This document shows positions 5,440 through 7,106 of a DNA stretch of 7,106 nt, piece by piece. This DNA comes from Oceanococcus sp051252075 (lineage in GTDB: Bacteria; Pseudomonadota; Gammaproteobacteria; Nevskiales; Oceanococcaceae). The notes below the pieces were generated by a model. That model did no database searches, was not told where the DNA came from, and saw only the letters and a program-made list of their open reading frames with translations. The stretch is from NCBI GenBank assembly GCA_051252075.1, contig JBPOFU010000123.1:1-7106 (forward strand). Reading direction: 5' to 3'. A program made the position numbers and the translations under genes. The first letter of the stretch is position 1. Each line of letters begins with the position of its first letter.

Positions 5440-7106
5440 CTAAGGCCAGCGCGCGTCGGAATCAGGGTTATTCTCTAGATAGGCTTCGCGCTCTCTGGGC
5501 AGCATCAGGCTCAAAGGATTCTCCGATTCCCAGCCTATAGGCGGCAGTGGCGAAACGCCTAAGTATGCCAACCTATTTTGCCAAGCTTGCAACTCCCCCT
5601 TGGTCATCATGTCGTGATGAAAGTCTTCCCAAGAGTAGCTTAGTATCTTCGAAATACTCAGCGTTCTGGTTGTTTCGGTGGCATAAATGTAATTGCGCCG
5701 CAGTGCGATCATTTCCGCTTCCAGAGCGCTATCCTTGGCCAGGCGTCGGACGATGACCACACCTATCATGTTGGACAACAAACTGCCTGGCCCACGCGCC
5801 ATGGTTTCTCCCACAGTTTTACAATCAGCATAAGAGCTAGCATCGTTAAAATATTCTCTTGCGGGGTCGCAACGGCGAACCAAAGTACGCCAGTGAGCCA
5901 ATGGAAACTCGCTAGTTTCTCCAGCTGCGACCACGAATTCCGGCGATATGTCGGGGTCGAATACTTGCGCTGCGGCAGAGAGTAGTCTTGGAACGGGCAC
6001 CTTTGCCGTTTTTACCGTTTGGAAATAGGCATCCACGGTTTCACGATAGCCGTCGTCGAAAAAGGGCCGCTGTGCGGCTTCTCTCAGCATGCGTTTGGTT
6101 TCGTCGCGATCAACCTGATCCACGCGTAGCATCCACGAGTAGGCATTGTCGGGTTGCAGCTCGATCAGTTTTGCGGCGGCTTGCGGGTACAGGCATTGTG
6201 GCGAATCACTAATAACAGCACAGTAGACTGCGGCGATGGCCCAAACTTCTGTGCTGTCAGGTTGTGCAGCTATTGCGGAATCCATGAGCGCCCGGAATTG
6301 CTGTGGGTCGGTACTGGAGTGTTCATCGTTCCACGCAAGTCGAGCGGCCATGGCATAGCGATTCGGTGCTGTTCCTGCGACCAAAGCATCAATCATTTGC
6401 TGGCGATATTCGCGCCCCAGCACTTGAATCACCGCAATCATGAGGTTTCCGGGGTCACCACCAGCTTCGATTACGCCTTTGACGAAGGCTGACAACACGG
6501 CGGCTTGTAGCTCGTCATGGCCGGGATAGCGCTGGCTTAACCATTCCACCATGCGTTTGGTAAAACCTTCAGATGATTCATCGTTTGCTTGGTTTTCTGC
6601 CAGCTCTTGTTGGGCATAAATCCAGGAACCCAGTGCCGCCATGCCCTCAGCAAGTTCCTGTTGTTGTACAGCGACATCACGCTGTGTGACAGCCACATCG
6701 CGCTGTTCAGCAGCTTCATTCCACTGTGCGGCTGTTGCGACCGTGCCAGAGCATAGGGCAAGGACGGCAATGGACGCGGCGGCGGCAAATCGCGGCTCGC
6801 GCTTGACCCACAAACGCAGACGTTCCAGCGGGCGCGGTTTACGCACAGTAACCGGACGACCATCGCGAACGCAGCGAAGATCGTCAGCTAGCTCCGCTAC
6901 CGATCCGTAGCGATCTTTTTGCAGCAATTGCAGGCATTTCATGGTGACGGCGGCGAGATCAACCGAAATGGCCGGTGTCGCAATGGAAATGTGTATTACA
7001 CGTCCCGCAACTGCGCACTGCATCAGTTCGTCTGAACTGCCTTGGCCATGAGGCGAGTGACCGGTTAAGCAATGGTAGAGCATCGCACCAAGCGCATAAG
7101 TATCGG
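5440..7106 (-). CDS. Ser/Thr protein kinase, C-terminal part with TM and TPR-like sensor (5' end cut)
   Basis: The frame is open to the right edge; 547 residues follow the internal Met at 7083 and seven more precede it. The first visible residues, DTYALGAMLYHCLTG, are kinase subdomain IX, and the QKDRYGSVAELADDLR stretch ending at 70 is the subdomain XI region, so the catalytic lysine and loop lie outside the window. Numbering from that Met, a basic juxtamembrane segment (81-98) precedes one membrane helix (about 99-120). A predicted coiled coil follows (121-165), including a seven-residue tandem repeat. The remaining 380 residues are mostly helical and TPR-like, clearest at 262-320 (ALMDSAIAAQPDSTEVW; LIELQPDNAYSW). 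By the positive-inside rule this part is periplasmic, making it a membrane sensor kinase. The sigma factor is its likely target or partner. Confidence 0.9.
   Translation of the reverse strand, partial: DTYALGAMLYHCLTGHSPHGQGSSDELMQCAVAGRVIHISIATPAISVDLAAVTMKCLQLLQKDRYGSVAELADDLRCVRDGRPVTVRKPRPLERLRLWVKREPRFAAAASIAVLALCSGTVATAAQWNEAAEQRDVAVTQRDVAVQQQELAEGMAALGSWIYAQQELAENQANDESSEGFTKRMVEWLSQRYPGHDELQAAVLSAFVKGVIEAGGDPGNLMIAVIQVLGREYRQQMIDALVAGTAPNRYAMAARLAWNDEHSSTDPQQFRALMDSAIAAQPDSTEVWAIAAVYCAVISDSPQCLYPQAAAKLIELQPDNAYSWMLRVDQVDRDETKRMLREAAQRPFFDDGYRETVDAYFQTVKTAKVPVPRLLSAAAQVFDPDISPEFVVAAGETSEFPLAHWRTLVRRCDPAREYFNDASSYADCKTVGETMARGPGSLLSNMIGVVIVRRLAKDSALEAEMIALRRNYIYATETTRTLSISKILSYSWEDFHHDMMTKGELQAWQNRLAYLGVSPLPPIGWESENPLSLMLPREREAYLENNPDSDARWP

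Overview
The window looks like chromosomal DNA from a Gammaproteobacterium. Base composition is moderate, spacing is compact, Shine-Dalgarno sites are typical, and the proteins (DUF4267, DmeF-type CDF, GFA, dienelactone hydrolase family, kinase-linked ECF sigma) have proteobacterial flavour. The taxon is inferred from family resemblance only. No tRNA, rRNA, CRISPR array, insertion sequence or integron site was recognised.

Left part (1-3660, plus strand), a run of small accessory or metabolic genes: the 3' end of a DUF4267-like membrane protein (2-262); a DmeF-like cation diffusion facilitator with a histidine-rich loop (426-1373); an unrecognised single-pass membrane-anchored protein (1440-1841), whose end overlaps by 8 nt a GNAT acetyltransferase of the phosphinothricin/MnaT type (1834-2331); a GFA-fold zinc protein (2386-2781); and a dienelactone-hydrolase-family alpha/beta hydrolase (2920-3660). 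The gap before the hydrolase (2782-2919) holds a striking nested inverted repeat.

Right part (3727-7106, minus strand), read from high to low coordinates: the C-terminal part of a Hanks-type Ser/Thr kinase with one transmembrane helix and a large, probably periplasmic, TPR-like sensor (5440-7106, cut by the window edge); an ECF-type sigma factor 21 nt downstream (4753-5418); and, after an 81-nt gap with a possible promoter, a class III adenylate cyclase fused to an FHA domain (3727-4671). This is the most interesting part of the window. A membrane kinase, a sigma factor and a cyclase with a phosphothreonine-reading domain lie in a row. The arrangement suggests one circuit in which an envelope signal is turned into phosphorylation, transcriptional reprogramming and cAMP. 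No anti-sigma factor gene is visible. The kinase-sigma pairing has precedent, but the cyclase-FHA third member looks uncommon to me. The hydrolase and cyclase genes converge across 66 nt.
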